Shown here piece after piece: positions 1 through 7,560 of a stretch of 23,987 nucleotides of DNA. The stretch covers positions 1 through 23,987 of the forward strand of contig CAITZE010000305.1 in assembly GCA_903896775.1 (NCBI GenBank), read 5' to 3'. Source of the stretch: an uncultured bacterium (GTDB lineage Bacteria > Pseudomonadota > Alphaproteobacteria > Rhodospirillales > Rhodospirillaceae). Both the position numbers and the translations under genes were made by a program. Numbering within the stretch: the first letter of the stretch is position 1; each line of letters opens with the position of its first letter. The notes beneath the pieces are model-generated. The model was not told the DNA's origin and did not search any database. It worked only from the letters and a program-made list of their open reading frames with translations.

Positions 1-1196
1 AGACCGGCGTGCGTATCGACGGCCGCGACACCAAGACCGTGCGTCCGATCGAAATCGAAGTCGGCCTTCTGCCCCGCACACACGGCTCGGCCCTGTTCAC
101 GCGCGGTGAAACCCAAGCGCTCGTCACCACGACGCTCGGCACCGGCCAGGACGAACAGATCATCGACGCCCTGGAAGGCGAATACCGCCAGAACTTCATG
201 CTGCATTACAACTTCCCGCCCTACTCGGTTGGTGAAGCCGGCCGCATGGGCAGCCCCGGACGCCGCGAAATCGGCCACGGCAAGCTGGCTTGGCGCGCGC
301 TGCATCCGCTGATCCCGGGCAAGGACGCGTTCCCGTATACACTGCGTCTGGTTTCGGAAATCACCGAATCCAACGGCTCGTCGTCGATGGCCACCGTTTG
401 CGGCTCATCGCTCGCGCTGATGGATGCAGGCGTACCGCTCGCACGTCCCGTGGCCGGCATCGCCATGGGTCTGATCAAAGAAGGCAAAGACTTCGCCGTT
501 CTGTCGGACATCCTGGGTGACGAAGATCATCTCGGCGACATGGACTTCAAGGTTGCCGGTACGGAAGCCGGCGTGACCTCGCTGCAGATGGACATCAAGA
601 TCACGTCCATCACAGCAGAGATCATGGAGATCGCGCTGCGCCAAGCACGCGACGGCCGCCTGCATATCCTGGGCGAAATGGCGAAAGCCATGACCGGCGC
701 CCGTGATTCCGTCGCGCAACACGCGCCGCGCATCACGACGCTGACGGTTCCGAAAGACAAGATCCGCGAAATCATCGGCACCGGCGGCAAGGTCATCCGC
801 GAACTGCAAGAAACCACCGGCACCAAGATCGACATCGAAGACGACGGCACCGTGCGCGTCGCCTCCGCCGATCAGGAAATGATGGAAGAAGCCGTTCGCC
901 GGATTAAAGACATCGTTGCCGAGCCTGAAGTCGGTGCGATCTACACCGGCACGGTGGTCAAGATCATGGACTTCGGTGCATTCGTGAACTTCCTCGGCAA
1001 GCGCGATGGCTTGGTGCACATCTCGGAACTCGCATCCAAGCGCGTGCAGAACGTTGCCGACATCGTCAAAGAAGGCGACGTGGTGAAGGTGAAATGCTTG
1101 GGCATCGACGACCGCGGTAAGGTCAAGTTGTCCATGAAGCGCATTGACCAAGCCACCGGCAAAGAGATCGAGACCACCGAACCGGTCAGCGCCTAA
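1..1196 (+). CDS. pnp: Polyribonucleotide nucleotidyltransferase (PNPase), 5'-truncated by the window edge
   Basis: PNPase degrades RNA 3' to 5' by phosphorolysis and is a core RNA-decay enzyme, often part of the degradosome. The open frame enters from the left edge (first full codon at 3), so about 300 N-terminal residues, the first RNase PH-like domain, lie outside. About 397 residues are visible. They hold the second RNase PH domain with the conserved stretch LSDILGDEDHLGDMDFKVAGT (nt ~502-564), whose acidic residues bind the catalytic metal; then a KH domain with the GTGG loop (nt ~778-789); then an S1 domain starting near GAIYTGTVVKIMDFGAFV (nt ~937). The protein ends about 17 residues after the S1 core with no long tail. 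The GDPD gene follows after 19 bp. Identification is secure; the true start cannot be seen. Confidence 0.98.
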   Translation, partial: TGVRIDGRDTKTVRPIEIEVGLLPRTHGSALFTRGETQALVTTTLGTGQDEQIIDALEGEYRQNFMLHYNFPPYSVGEAGRMGSPGRREIGHGKLAWRALHPLIPGKDAFPYTLRLVSEITESNGSSSMATVCGSSLALMDAGVPLARPVAGIAMGLIKEGKDFAVLSDILGDEDHLGDMDFKVAGTEAGVTSLQMDIKITSITAEIMEIALRQARDGRLHILGEMAKAMTGARDSVAQHAPRITTLTVPKDKIREIIGTGGKVIRELQETTGTKIDIEDDGTVRVASADQEMMEEAVRRIKDIVAEPEVGAIYTGTVVKIMDFGAFVNFLGKRDGLVHISELASKRVQNVADIVKEGDVVKVKCLGIDDRGKVKLSMKRIDQATGKEIETTEPVSA

Positions 1197-1215
1197 TCTT
1201 CGCGACGGGTTTGCT

Positions 1216-1956
1216 GTGATCAAGCTTCCCCGCATCGTCGGCCATCGCGGCAGTCCGCGGGCGACGCCAGAGAACACTCTGGCGTCGTTCCGCAAGGCCG
1301 CCGCGGAGGGCGCGATGTGGGTGGAGTTTGATGCAGCACTCACCCTCGATAGCCGCGTCGTGATTTTTCACGATGACACACTGGATCGTACTAGCGACGG
1401 CATGGGCTTGCTGTCTGAAGCGACTTTCGAGGCTGTCGCCGCGCTCGACGCCGGAAGCTGGTTCGGGCGGGCCTTCACGGGCGAGATGGTTCCTACACTC
1501 GAAGAAGCTCTGGAGTTGTTCGCCACCCTCGGCCTCGGCTTTAACATGGAGCTGAAGACCGATCCCGGCCGGGAAGTGGAGCTCGCGACTGTCGCTCTGC
1601 CCATCGCCGTAGCCTGTTGGCGGGATCATCAACCCACACCACTAGTTTCCAGCTTTTCACGTCAGGCCGTCGCGGCAGCAAAGGAAATTGCCCCGCAATG
1701 GCCGCGCGGTCTGATCTTCGATCGTCTGCCCTCGGATTGGGCCGAAGTCGGCGAGACCTTGGGCCTCGCCACCCTGAATGCCAACCACAAGCACCTCAGC
1801 CGCGAGCAGGTCATGGAAGTGCGCGGCGCCGGTTACGCCGTGATGGCCTATACCGTTAACGAGCCGGCCCGGGCCGAGACCCTGTTCGGCTGGGGCGTGG
1901 ACGCGATTTTCACCGATATTCCCGGCGAAATGTTACAGGCTGTGGGCGGATTCTAA
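1216..1956 (+). CDS. Glycerophosphodiester phosphodiesterase family protein
   Basis: Predicted to hydrolyse glycerophosphodiesters to glycerol-3-phosphate and an alcohol (UgpQ/GlpQ-type GDPD fold). From the GTG start the protein has 246 residues, matching the short cytosolic UgpQ type, and no signal peptide is visible. Family motifs are in place: GHRGS with H10 and R11, PENT with E19, the EFD pair E37/D39, and HDDTLDRT with H52. H10 and H52 correspond to the catalytic histidines and E19, E37 or D39 to metal ligands. The GTG at 1216 is chosen because it gives the normal start just before the first strand (PRIVGHRG) and lies 19 bp after pnp; the frame stays open upstream into pnp. It is probably co-transcribed with pnp. 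An inverted repeat overlaps its stop codon. Confidence 0.92.
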   Translation: MIKLPRIVGHRGSPRATPENTLASFRKAAAEGAMWVEFDAALTLDSRVVIFHDDTLDRTSDGMGLLSEATFEAVAALDAGSWFGRAFTGEMVPTLEEALELFATLGLGFNMELKTDPGREVELATVALPIAVACWRDHQPTPLVSSFSRQAVAAAKEIAPQWPRGLIFDRLPSDWAEVGETLGLATLNANHKHLSREQVMEVRGAGYAVMAYTVNEPARAETLFGWGVDAIFTDIPGEMLQAVGGF

Positions 1957-1975
1957 TTCGATTTCAATGAATTAG
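1953..1975. repeat. 7-bp perfect inverted repeat over the GDPD stop codon
   Basis: CTAATTC (1953-1959) and GAATTAG (1969-1975) form a perfect 7-bp inverted repeat with a 9-base loop. The left arm includes the TAA stop. The stem is AT-rich and no T-run follows, so a factor-independent terminator is unlikely. A protein-binding site for the downstream promoter is possible. Confidence 0.45.
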
Positions 1976-1980
1976 GTCGC

Positions 1981-1992
1981 TTTTCGCGAAAA
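1981..1992. promoter_or_regulatory. 12-bp perfect palindrome, candidate operator
   Basis: TTTTCGCGAAAA is a perfect 12-bp palindrome that ends 15 bp before the candidate -35 box of the flavoprotein gene. Its symmetry and position fit an operator for a dimeric regulator. No regulator family is recognised from it. Confidence 0.35.
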
Positions 1993-1997
1993 TGGAC

Positions 1998-2011
1998 CCA
2001 AGTTTGCTTGG
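1998..2011. repeat. CCAAG-N4-CTTGG inverted repeat overlapping the -35 box
   Basis: CCAAG (1998-2002) and CTTGG (2007-2011) are perfect inverted arms separated by TTTG. The right arm overlaps the candidate -35 hexamer TTGGTT at 2008-2013. This could be an operator half-site pair or a chance hairpin. Confidence 0.3.
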
Positions 2012-2036
2012 TTCAGGCCGCAGGTCACCCTATATT
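2008..2036 (+). promoter_or_regulatory. Sigma70-like promoter for the nitronate-monooxygenase-like gene
   Basis: TTGGTT (2008-2013), a 17-base spacer and TATATT (2031-2036) make a good vegetative promoter; the -10 box matches the consensus at 5 of 6 positions. Transcription would begin near 2043, leaving a leader of about 85 nt before the GTG at 2128. It is the best-looking promoter I found by eye in the window. Confidence 0.5.
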
Positions 2037-2127
2037 GCGGGCGAATCGCTTGGCATGTGAGGGGGCCCTGGTTTTACAGAGGGTTCCAGCCCGGGCGCTA
2101 AGGTCACCACACAACAAAGCAGGCTGC

Positions 2128-3525
2128 GTGAAAGCGCTTAACCCTATCGTCATTGCCGGCCAGGAAGTGCTGCCCATCGTCGAGGGCGGCAAAGGTGTGG
2201 CTGTTTCCAACGGTCTTTCGTCGGGCTCTTGGGCCGCAGCGGGCGGCATCGGCACCTTTTCCGGTGTGAACGCCGACTCCTATGATACCGCCGGGCATCA
2301 CATCCCGCAGCTCTATTACGGCCGCACGCGTAAAGACCGCCATGAAGAATTGGTGAAGTATGCCATCGAAGGCGGCATCACGCAGGCACGTATCGCGCAT
2401 GAGACCCGGGGCAATAACGGCCGTCTTCACATCAATATTTTGTGGGAAATGGGCGGCGCCGAACGTGTGCTCGAAGGCATCATGGATAAGTGCAAAGGCC
2501 TCATCCAAGGTGTGACTTGTGGCGCCGGCATGCCCTATCGTCTCGCCGAGATCGCGGCTCACTACAACATTCACTATTACCCCATCATCTCGTCGGGCCG
2601 CGCTTTCCGCGCATTGTGGAAACGCGCTTATCACAAATTCGCCGAGCTGCTGGGCGGCGTGGTTTATGAAGATCCATGGCTGGCCGGCGGCCACAACGGT
2701 CTGTCCAATTCCGAGGATCCGCGCAAACCTGAAGATCCCTATCCGCGCGTCGTTGCGTTGCGCCAGGTCATGAATGAAGCCGGTCTGCAAAATACACCGA
2801 TCATTATGGCGGGCGGCGTGTGGTGGCTCAATGAATGGGACCATTGGCTCGACAATCCTGAAATTGGTCCCGTGGCATTTCAGTTCGGCACGCGTCCGCT
2901 GCTCACTCAAGAGAGCCCGATTTCGGCGGCCTGGAAATAACGCCTGGTAGAGCTTGAACCAGGCGACGTTGATCTGCAGCGCTTCAGCCCGACCGGTTTT
3001 TATTCCTCGGCCGTGCATAACAAGTTCCTTGCCAACCTTGAGCACCGTAGCGAGCGCCAGATTTCCTTCACGCCGGAACCCGTAGGCGCCCACGAAATGG
3101 CGCTGAACATCGGCGCCCGCAAACGCGAAGTTTACGTGACGGCGGCGGACAAGTTCCGCGCTCAGACCTGGATGGATCATGGCTTCACCGAAACCATGAA
3201 AACGCCGGACTCGACTTTGATCTTCGTGAATCCGGCGGATGCTGAAGAAATTCGCGCCGATCAAATCGCCTGTATGGGCTGCCTCTCGGCGTGCGCCTTT
3301 TCTAATTGGTCACAGAACGAAGAAGGCTCCACCGGACGCAAGGCCGATCCGCGTAGCTTCTGCATTCAGAAGACGTTGCAGAACATTGCCCACGACGGCA
3401 GCATCGATAACGAGCTGATGTTCGCCGGCCACAACGCTTACCGCTTCAGCCAGGACCCCTGGTACAAAAACGGCTTCGTACCCAGCGTGAAGCAATTGGT
3501 GGAGCGCATTACCACCGGTTGGTGA
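2128..3525 (+). pseudogene. Nitronate-monooxygenase-like flavoprotein gene interrupted by an in-frame TAA
   Basis: The reading frame from GTG 2128 gives 270 residues, meets TAA at 2938-2940, and then stays open in the same frame for 194 more residues to TGA 3523-3525. Joined, the product would be about 465 residues, the length I expect for this family. The first part resembles the FMN-binding TIM barrel of 2-nitropropane dioxygenase/nitronate monooxygenase, with AGGHNG (H189, the usual catalytic-type histidine) and MAGGVWW, a likely phosphate-binding strand. The second part has C382-x2-C385-x3-C389 and C412, which look like an iron-sulfur or metal site. The stop sits in ...ESPISAAWK-stop-RLVELEPGD..., where relatives as I recall them carry Lys or Glu; a single base change would explain it. 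No good ribosome site precedes the C-terminal half. It is either a decayed gene, a sequencing error or, less likely, readthrough. The substrate is unknown. Confidence 0.8.
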
Positions 3526-3533
3526 CGCCGCTC

Positions 3534-3540
3534 GGGAAGG
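3534..3540 (+). promoter_or_regulatory. Ribosome binding site that favours the TTG start at 3549
   Basis: GGGAAGG lies 8 bases before TTG 3549. The alternative in-frame starts TTG 3519 and GTG 3522 overlap the end of the previous gene and have no comparable site. Confidence 0.5.
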
Positions 3541-3548
3541 ATGCGTCT

Positions 3549-5051
3549 TTGACCGAACGGGCGACGACATTTATCTTATTCGCGGTCGCGTTGTTAGGGC
3601 TGGCACATATCGCCTTCTTGCCCCCCTTCGAAGGTTTCGATGAAACCGCTCATCTGTCCTACATCGAACAAATCGCCGATACGGGAACACTTCCGCGGTT
3701 AGGACGCGATCAAATTTCAACCGACGTTGAGAATTATTCCGGTCCCCTGACCGAAGGACTGAAACCCCCATCTGAGCGCACATACCACGGCTTTCTGGCG
3801 AACAATCAGTCTCTTCCGCGTGCTGCACAGCACCGCTATGAAGCTGGACATAGCTCGAATTGGGAAGCGCAGCATCCACCCCTTTATTATCTGGCCCTCG
3901 CACCTTTTTATAAAGCCGCACAGGACTGGGATTGGAAGAGCCTGTTCCTAATGCTGCGTGCCGTGTCTTGGGCCATGGCCTTTGCCGGCTTTACCATCGG
4001 TGCACGCACTACACTCCACGCGCTGCATGACGCACCACCGCTGGCCGCATTTGTGGTCGCCGGTTGGCCGCTACTTCTACCCGAATTTTTTCCAGAGATG
4101 GCGCGGCTGGGAAACGACAGCTTGTGTTTATTGTTCATGGGAATTGCGTGGTGGTGGTTGCTGCGCCTTCTCGCACACCGTGACTTGCGCAGCACGTTAG
4201 GCCTCGGATTAACGCTAGCGCTCGGCCTTTGGACAAAGGCTTTCTTCATTCCAATCACGGCTGGCATTGTTTTGTTTTTTGTCTTCATAGCGCTGCGGGA
4301 CCGCGACTTCCGGCTTTTACGCTATACGCTGCTGACCAGTGTTGTAGCCAGTGTGGGCGGTTGTGGCTGGTATGTTTATGAGTTTCTATCGACTGGTGAC
4401 TTCGCCTTCATGCAAGCCGATAAAGCGCCGGATTTCTGGATCACCCTGCCGCAGGCTTTCGACTTGAATATTTTCCTGCGCGGCCTCTATGCCACGGCGT
4501 CTAGTTTTGTCTGGAGTGGCACGTGGTCCTTCACCACATTCAGCCCGATTTACAATCGGCCAATCCTTATATTTTTAGGACTGATGCTCCTGGGATGGCT
4601 CATGCGCTTGCGAAACCGGGATGATGCGCTGATAGCCCCAGCTTTTATCGTTGTGCCCATGATGCTCGGATTGGTCGCACATTGGCTCACACAAATGACG
4701 CTCTTTAGCGCAGGAAATGAAACACCCGGCGGGTATTTGCACATCCTTAGCGGCCCCTTATCTTTTGCGCTCGCGAGCGGTTGGCGGTGGCCCAAGCTTC
4801 TGGGAGCGTTAGGCGTCTATGCACTGATCTTCCACGCTGCCTGCTGGCTTGAACAAATATCCGTCTTCAGCGGCTGCACTTATAAAGTTCCGGGAAATAA
4901 ATATCTTCAGGTGGGTGATTGCTTCATTTCGCCAGTACATTTAGGCGTGGTCGGCTCGCCAATGTTGGGCGCGGCCGCTTTCTTCGGCGCGCTCATCGCC
5001 ATATTCTGTAGCTTCCATTCTTATCGCATCGGGCTAAGGACCTCTTCATGA
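3549..5051 (+). CDS. Polytopic membrane protein of GT-C glycosyltransferase type (DUF2142/PMT-like)
   Basis: A roughly 500-residue membrane protein with many hydrophobic segments. The first transmembrane helix (about residues 7-25) is followed by PPFEGFDETAH, with the acidic pair D31/E32 where GT-C enzymes place their catalytic Asp/Glu in the first external loop. Further on, NWEAQHPPLYYLALAPFY matches the HPPLYY signature of DUF2142 and PMT-2 type proteins. Such enzymes move sugars from polyprenyl-phosphate donors onto lipids or proteins on the outer face of the inner membrane; the acceptor here cannot be told. The start is TTG 3549, chosen for its ribosome site; GTG 3522 is possible. The stop overlaps the next ATG (ATGA). 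The codons look richer in TTA, ATA and AGG than those of the housekeeping neighbours, a possible sign of later acquisition. Confidence 0.8.
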   Translation: MTERATTFILFAVALLGLAHIAFLPPFEGFDETAHLSYIEQIADTGTLPRLGRDQISTDVENYSGPLTEGLKPPSERTYHGFLANNQSLPRAAQHRYEAGHSSNWEAQHPPLYYLALAPFYKAAQDWDWKSLFLMLRAVSWAMAFAGFTIGARTTLHALHDAPPLAAFVVAGWPLLLPEFFPEMARLGNDSLCLLFMGIAWWWLLRLLAHRDLRSTLGLGLTLALGLWTKAFFIPITAGIVLFFVFIALRDRDFRLLRYTLLTSVVASVGGCGWYVYEFLSTGDFAFMQADKAPDFWITLPQAFDLNIFLRGLYATASSFVWSGTWSFTTFSPIYNRPILIFLGLMLLGWLMRLRNRDDALIAPAFIVVPMMLGLVAHWLTQMTLFSAGNETPGGYLHILSGPLSFALASGWRWPKLLGALGVYALIFHAACWLEQISVFSGCTYKVPGNKYLQVGDCFISPVHLGVVGSPMLGAAAFFGALIAIFCSFHSYRIGLRTSS

Positions 5052-6220
5052 CGTCATCCTTCGGCCGCTCCTTACGTCCCTTGTGGGGATTCGCCGAAGA
5101 CGCGATTCTTCTCAATCACGGCTCTTTCGGCGCCTGCCCGCTTGAAGTTATGAACGAACAAGACCGTATCCGACGGGATATGGAATCTCAGCCCGATGTG
5201 TTTTTCCGCACGCGCATCATGCCGCAGGAGAAACACACCGATGTGCGCGAGGTCGCGGCGCAAATTGCAGCTTTCGTCGGTGCGCAGGCGAACGATATCG
5301 CGCTTATTGAAAATGCGAGCGCCGGCACACAAGCGGCCTTGCGCTCCATACCGCTCGAAGCCGGCGACATTGTCCTGATCACCGCGAACACCTACAACGC
5401 CGTACGTCTTGCCGTGGAAGCGCGTTGCACCGAGAGTGGCGCAGAATGCAGAATCGTTCCTATGCCACTTCCTGTCGTCGCCGACGATTTCATCGATGCA
5501 GTGAAACGCAACCTTTCACCGCGCGTGAAACTCGCCGTTTTGGATCACATCACATCACCTAGCGCGCTCGTGCTGCCCTTAGAGCGCGTGATTCCTGATC
5601 TGCGCAAGAACGGCACGCTTGTCCTCGTAGACGGCGCACACGCCATCGGGCAGATACCGTTAAACCTCAAAGTTTTGCGCCCGGATTGGTATGTCTCCAA
5701 CGCTCATAAATGGCTCTTCGCGCCGAAGGGCTGCGCCTTTTTATATGCGTCGCCCGCAGTTGCGCCGATCACCAAGCCTAATGTCGTCAGTCATTTTATC
5801 GGTTTGGGATTTCCGCAATCCTTCGATTACACCGGTACGCGCGACAATAGCGGCTGGCTGGCAATTCCGGCGGCGCTGAAGTTTTTCCACGGTTTAGGTC
5901 CCGAAGCGATATGGGCCTATCAGCACCGCCTGTTGGACGTTTGCACCGATGTTTTAACGCCGTTAGGCGCAACGCCGGTTGGTTCGCGGGACATGTGCGC
6001 AGCGATGCGCGCGTTCATTTTACCGCAAACGCGCGCGGCCCAATCAACCGATAGTGCCACTGTATTAAAGACGTTGTGGGAAGACGGCCGCGTTCAAGCC
6101 AGCGTCAATATTCTGGATGGCAAACTTTTACTGCGCGTCTCGGTCCAGATTTACAATGACGAAAGCGATCTTCACGCGCTTGCCCGCGTGCTCGATCGAC
6201 ACGGTTGGCCGGGACGCTAA
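5048..6220 (+). CDS. Class V aminotransferase family PLP enzyme (isopenicillin-N epimerase/cysteine desulfurase-like)
   Basis: A 390-residue fold-type I PLP enzyme. The N-terminal LLNHGSFGACP is typical of the isopenicillin N epimerase-like branch. D195 in LVDGAHAIGQ should bind the pyridine nitrogen of PLP, and K221 in SNAHKWLFAPKG is the expected Schiff-base lysine. DYTGTRDNSGWLAIP near residues 259-273 also matches this branch. Members include epimerases, lyases, desulfurases and kynureninase-like enzymes, so the substrate is open. The ATG overlaps the TGA of the membrane protein by four bases, so the two are translationally coupled. The stop overlaps the stop of the convergent acetyltransferase gene. 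Confidence 0.88.
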   Translation: MTSSFGRSLRPLWGFAEDAILLNHGSFGACPLEVMNEQDRIRRDMESQPDVFFRTRIMPQEKHTDVREVAAQIAAFVGAQANDIALIENASAGTQAALRSIPLEAGDIVLITANTYNAVRLAVEARCTESGAECRIVPMPLPVVADDFIDAVKRNLSPRVKLAVLDHITSPSALVLPLERVIPDLRKNGTLVLVDGAHAIGQIPLNLKVLRPDWYVSNAHKWLFAPKGCAFLYASPAVAPITKPNVVSHFIGLGFPQSFDYTGTRDNSGWLAIPAALKFFHGLGPEAIWAYQHRLLDVCTDVLTPLGATPVGSRDMCAAMRAFILPQTRAAQSTDSATVLKTLWEDGRVQASVNILDGKLLLRVSVQIYNDESDLHALARVLDRHGWPGR

Positions 6221-6804
6221 GTCTTCTTCAGGTTTTTGAACTTGGCGTATTCCTGATCGAGGATGCCGTAGATCAGCGTACTCCACCACCGCCCGCGTGC
6301 GTGATGGACGTCGCGCAGTAAACCCTCGCGCGCCATGCCGAGCTTTTGCATGACACGGATGGAACCTTTGTTGTCGGGGCCACACTGACCGGCAACCCGG
6401 TGCAGCTTGAAATGCTGAAAAGCCGCCTCAAGCGCAGCACCCGCTATCTCGCTGCCGAAACCCTGCTTCCAGAATTTTGGCGACACGCCAAACCCGATTT
6501 CGCCCTGGCGCTCGGCGATATTGACGACCTTAATCACGGCCTCGCCGATAATTTGGCCGGTGTCTTTACGCACAGCAGCAAGAAAGTGCATACGGCGTGG
6601 TTTGCTGGCCTGATCGCTCACCACCCATTGTAACAGTGACTCGACTTGCGCCGCCGTCGGTGCTTCGGCACTTTGATACTGCCAGTACGCAGGATCCTGA
6701 ACATAGGAATACACAGCGTTCACATCGGCGAGCGTGTAATCGCGGATGATAAGGCGCCGTGTTGTAATCGGCAGAACGAGAGGCGGCAGATGGGGCATCG
6801 ACAT
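6217..6804 (-). CDS. GNAT N-acetyltransferase, RimJ/RimL type
   Basis: A 195-residue single-domain acetyltransferase that transfers acetyl from acetyl-CoA to an amine. It starts with the usual ITTRRLIIRDYTLADV strand-helix and contains GEIGFGVSPKFWKQGFGSEI, whose Q/RxxGxG/A-like turn holds the CoA pyrophosphate, and the late motif NKGSIRVMQKLGMAREG, a hallmark of the RimJ/RimL group. The substrate may be a ribosomal protein N-terminus, an antibiotic or a small amine. It lies 43 bp downstream of panD on the same strand and is probably co-transcribed with it. It meets the aminotransferase gene tail to tail with a 4-bp overlap (CTAA). Confidence 0.9.
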   Translation of the reverse strand: MSMPHLPPLVLPITTRRLIIRDYTLADVNAVYSYVQDPAYWQYQSAEAPTAAQVESLLQWVVSDQASKPRRMHFLAAVRKDTGQIIGEAVIKVVNIAERQGEIGFGVSPKFWKQGFGSEIAGAALEAAFQHFKLHRVAGQCGPDNKGSIRVMQKLGMAREGLLRDVHHARGRWWSTLIYGILDQEYAKFKNLKKT

Positions 6805-6847
6805 GGCCCGAAGCGTAACACGCAGCGGGAATTGTGCCTATCGAGGC

Positions 6848-7387
6848 TTAGCGCGTGAGAAATTTCTCGACGAAGGATTCAACATCCACGTCCGTAAGAC
6901 CTTTGGCTTTCAGCGCATCGCGAATGGCCCGCACGTCGACATTGGCATAGTTGTGCACACTGGCAGGTCGGCTTTTTGTCGTGTCGACGATACGAAAATC
7001 AAATTCGCGCGCGTCGCTTTTGAAGACCTCGTAATAGAGCATCTGATCGATTTCATTATCGGGCGTGAACGTAAGGATGCGGGGCTTCAACTGGTAAAGC
7101 TCGTTGGGCTCGACATCGGCGGCGGCGGCGATGATCAACTCGTCACCGACTTGGCAGGTGCGTGACGCAGCGCCGTTCAGCACGCAGCAACGCGAACCGG
7201 GCGCGCCGTAAATCACATAGGTGCTGAGCCGGGCGCCGGAATTTTTGTTCCAAATATCGACGAACTCGGTCGGGTAAAGCCCAGCCGCAACGGCATGGTC
7301 GGGATCGAGCGTGATCGAGCCGTGATAATGCAAATCGGCCCCGGTTACGCGGATGCCGTGAAGCTTTGCCCGGATTACTTTGACCAC
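6848..7387 (-). CDS. panD: Aspartate 1-decarboxylase precursor with a C-terminal extension
   Basis: PanD makes beta-alanine from L-aspartate for pantothenate and CoA. It is a pyruvoyl enzyme that cleaves itself before a serine. Here the site is G23-S24 in LHYHGSITLD; R53, T56 and Y57 in ARLSTYVI and N71 in NGAA match the substrate and processing residues of the E. coli enzyme (R54, T57, Y58, N72). The canonical fold ends near PRILTFTPDNEIDQMLYYEV, about residue 121. The protein then runs on to 179 residues, against about 126 in E. coli; the extra part ends in a charged, predicted helical segment. The start is GTG at 7387 with AAAGGTG close upstream. The gene is divergent from mmcB and upstream of the GNAT gene. 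Confidence 0.93.
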   Translation of the reverse strand: MVKVIRAKLHGIRVTGADLHYHGSITLDPDHAVAAGLYPTEFVDIWNKNSGARLSTYVIYGAPGSRCCVLNGAASRTCQVGDELIIAAAADVEPNELYQLKPRILTFTPDNEIDQMLYYEVFKSDAREFDFRIVDTTKSRPASVHNYANVDVRAIRDALKAKGLTDVDVESFVEKFLTR

Positions 7388-7506
7388 GCGTCACCTTTCG
7401 TAAATTGCGCTCAAGCCTTTGACAGGGCTGGGCAATGCGGGCGCCACCATACTGATTTGGGCGTCAAAATAAAGCCGGGCCTGCTTAGTTCGTTGGCATG
7501 GCTGCC

Positions 7507-7535
7507 TTGCGGGTTTTGAGGTGCGGACGTAGAGT
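7507..7535 (+). promoter_or_regulatory. Candidate mmcB promoter
   Basis: TTGCGG (7507-7512), a 17-base spacer and TAGAGT (7530-7535) form a moderate sigma70-like promoter. Transcription would start near 7542, just before the SOS-box-like motif at 7546-7560, so a repressor bound there could block it. Confidence 0.3.
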
Positions 7536-7545
7536 GCCGGAAAGG

Positions 7546-7560
7546 GAACATTAGATGAAC
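7546..7560 (+). promoter_or_regulatory. GAAC-N7-GAAC, alphaproteobacterial LexA (SOS) box
   Basis: GAAC at 7546-7549 and GAAC at 7557-7560 are separated by exactly seven bases. Read on the other strand this is GTTC-N7-GTTC, the direct-repeat LexA site of alphaproteobacteria. It spans the ribosome-binding region and the ATG (7555-7557) of mmcB. mmcB is known to be under SOS control in Caulobacter, so gene identity and motif support each other. Confidence 0.65.

Noticed and set aside
405..1343. 312-codon minus-strand frame opposite pnp
   Set aside because: Antisense shadow of pnp and the start of the GDPD gene, which have unmistakable motifs.
2104..3264. Long open frame (386 codons) on the minus strand opposite the flavoprotein gene
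   Set aside because: It mirrors the codon pattern of the plus-strand gene, has no recognisable motif or ribosome site, and the plus strand is clearly coding.
3013..3525. Separate gene for a cysteine-containing 170-residue protein
   Set aside because: It is in the same frame as the upstream barrel, with continuous homology back to the TAA and no ribosome site, so it is the 3' part of the interrupted gene.
7419..7450. TTGACA near 7416 paired with CATACT as a promoter
   Set aside because: The spacer is about 23 bases, too long for a sigma70 promoter.
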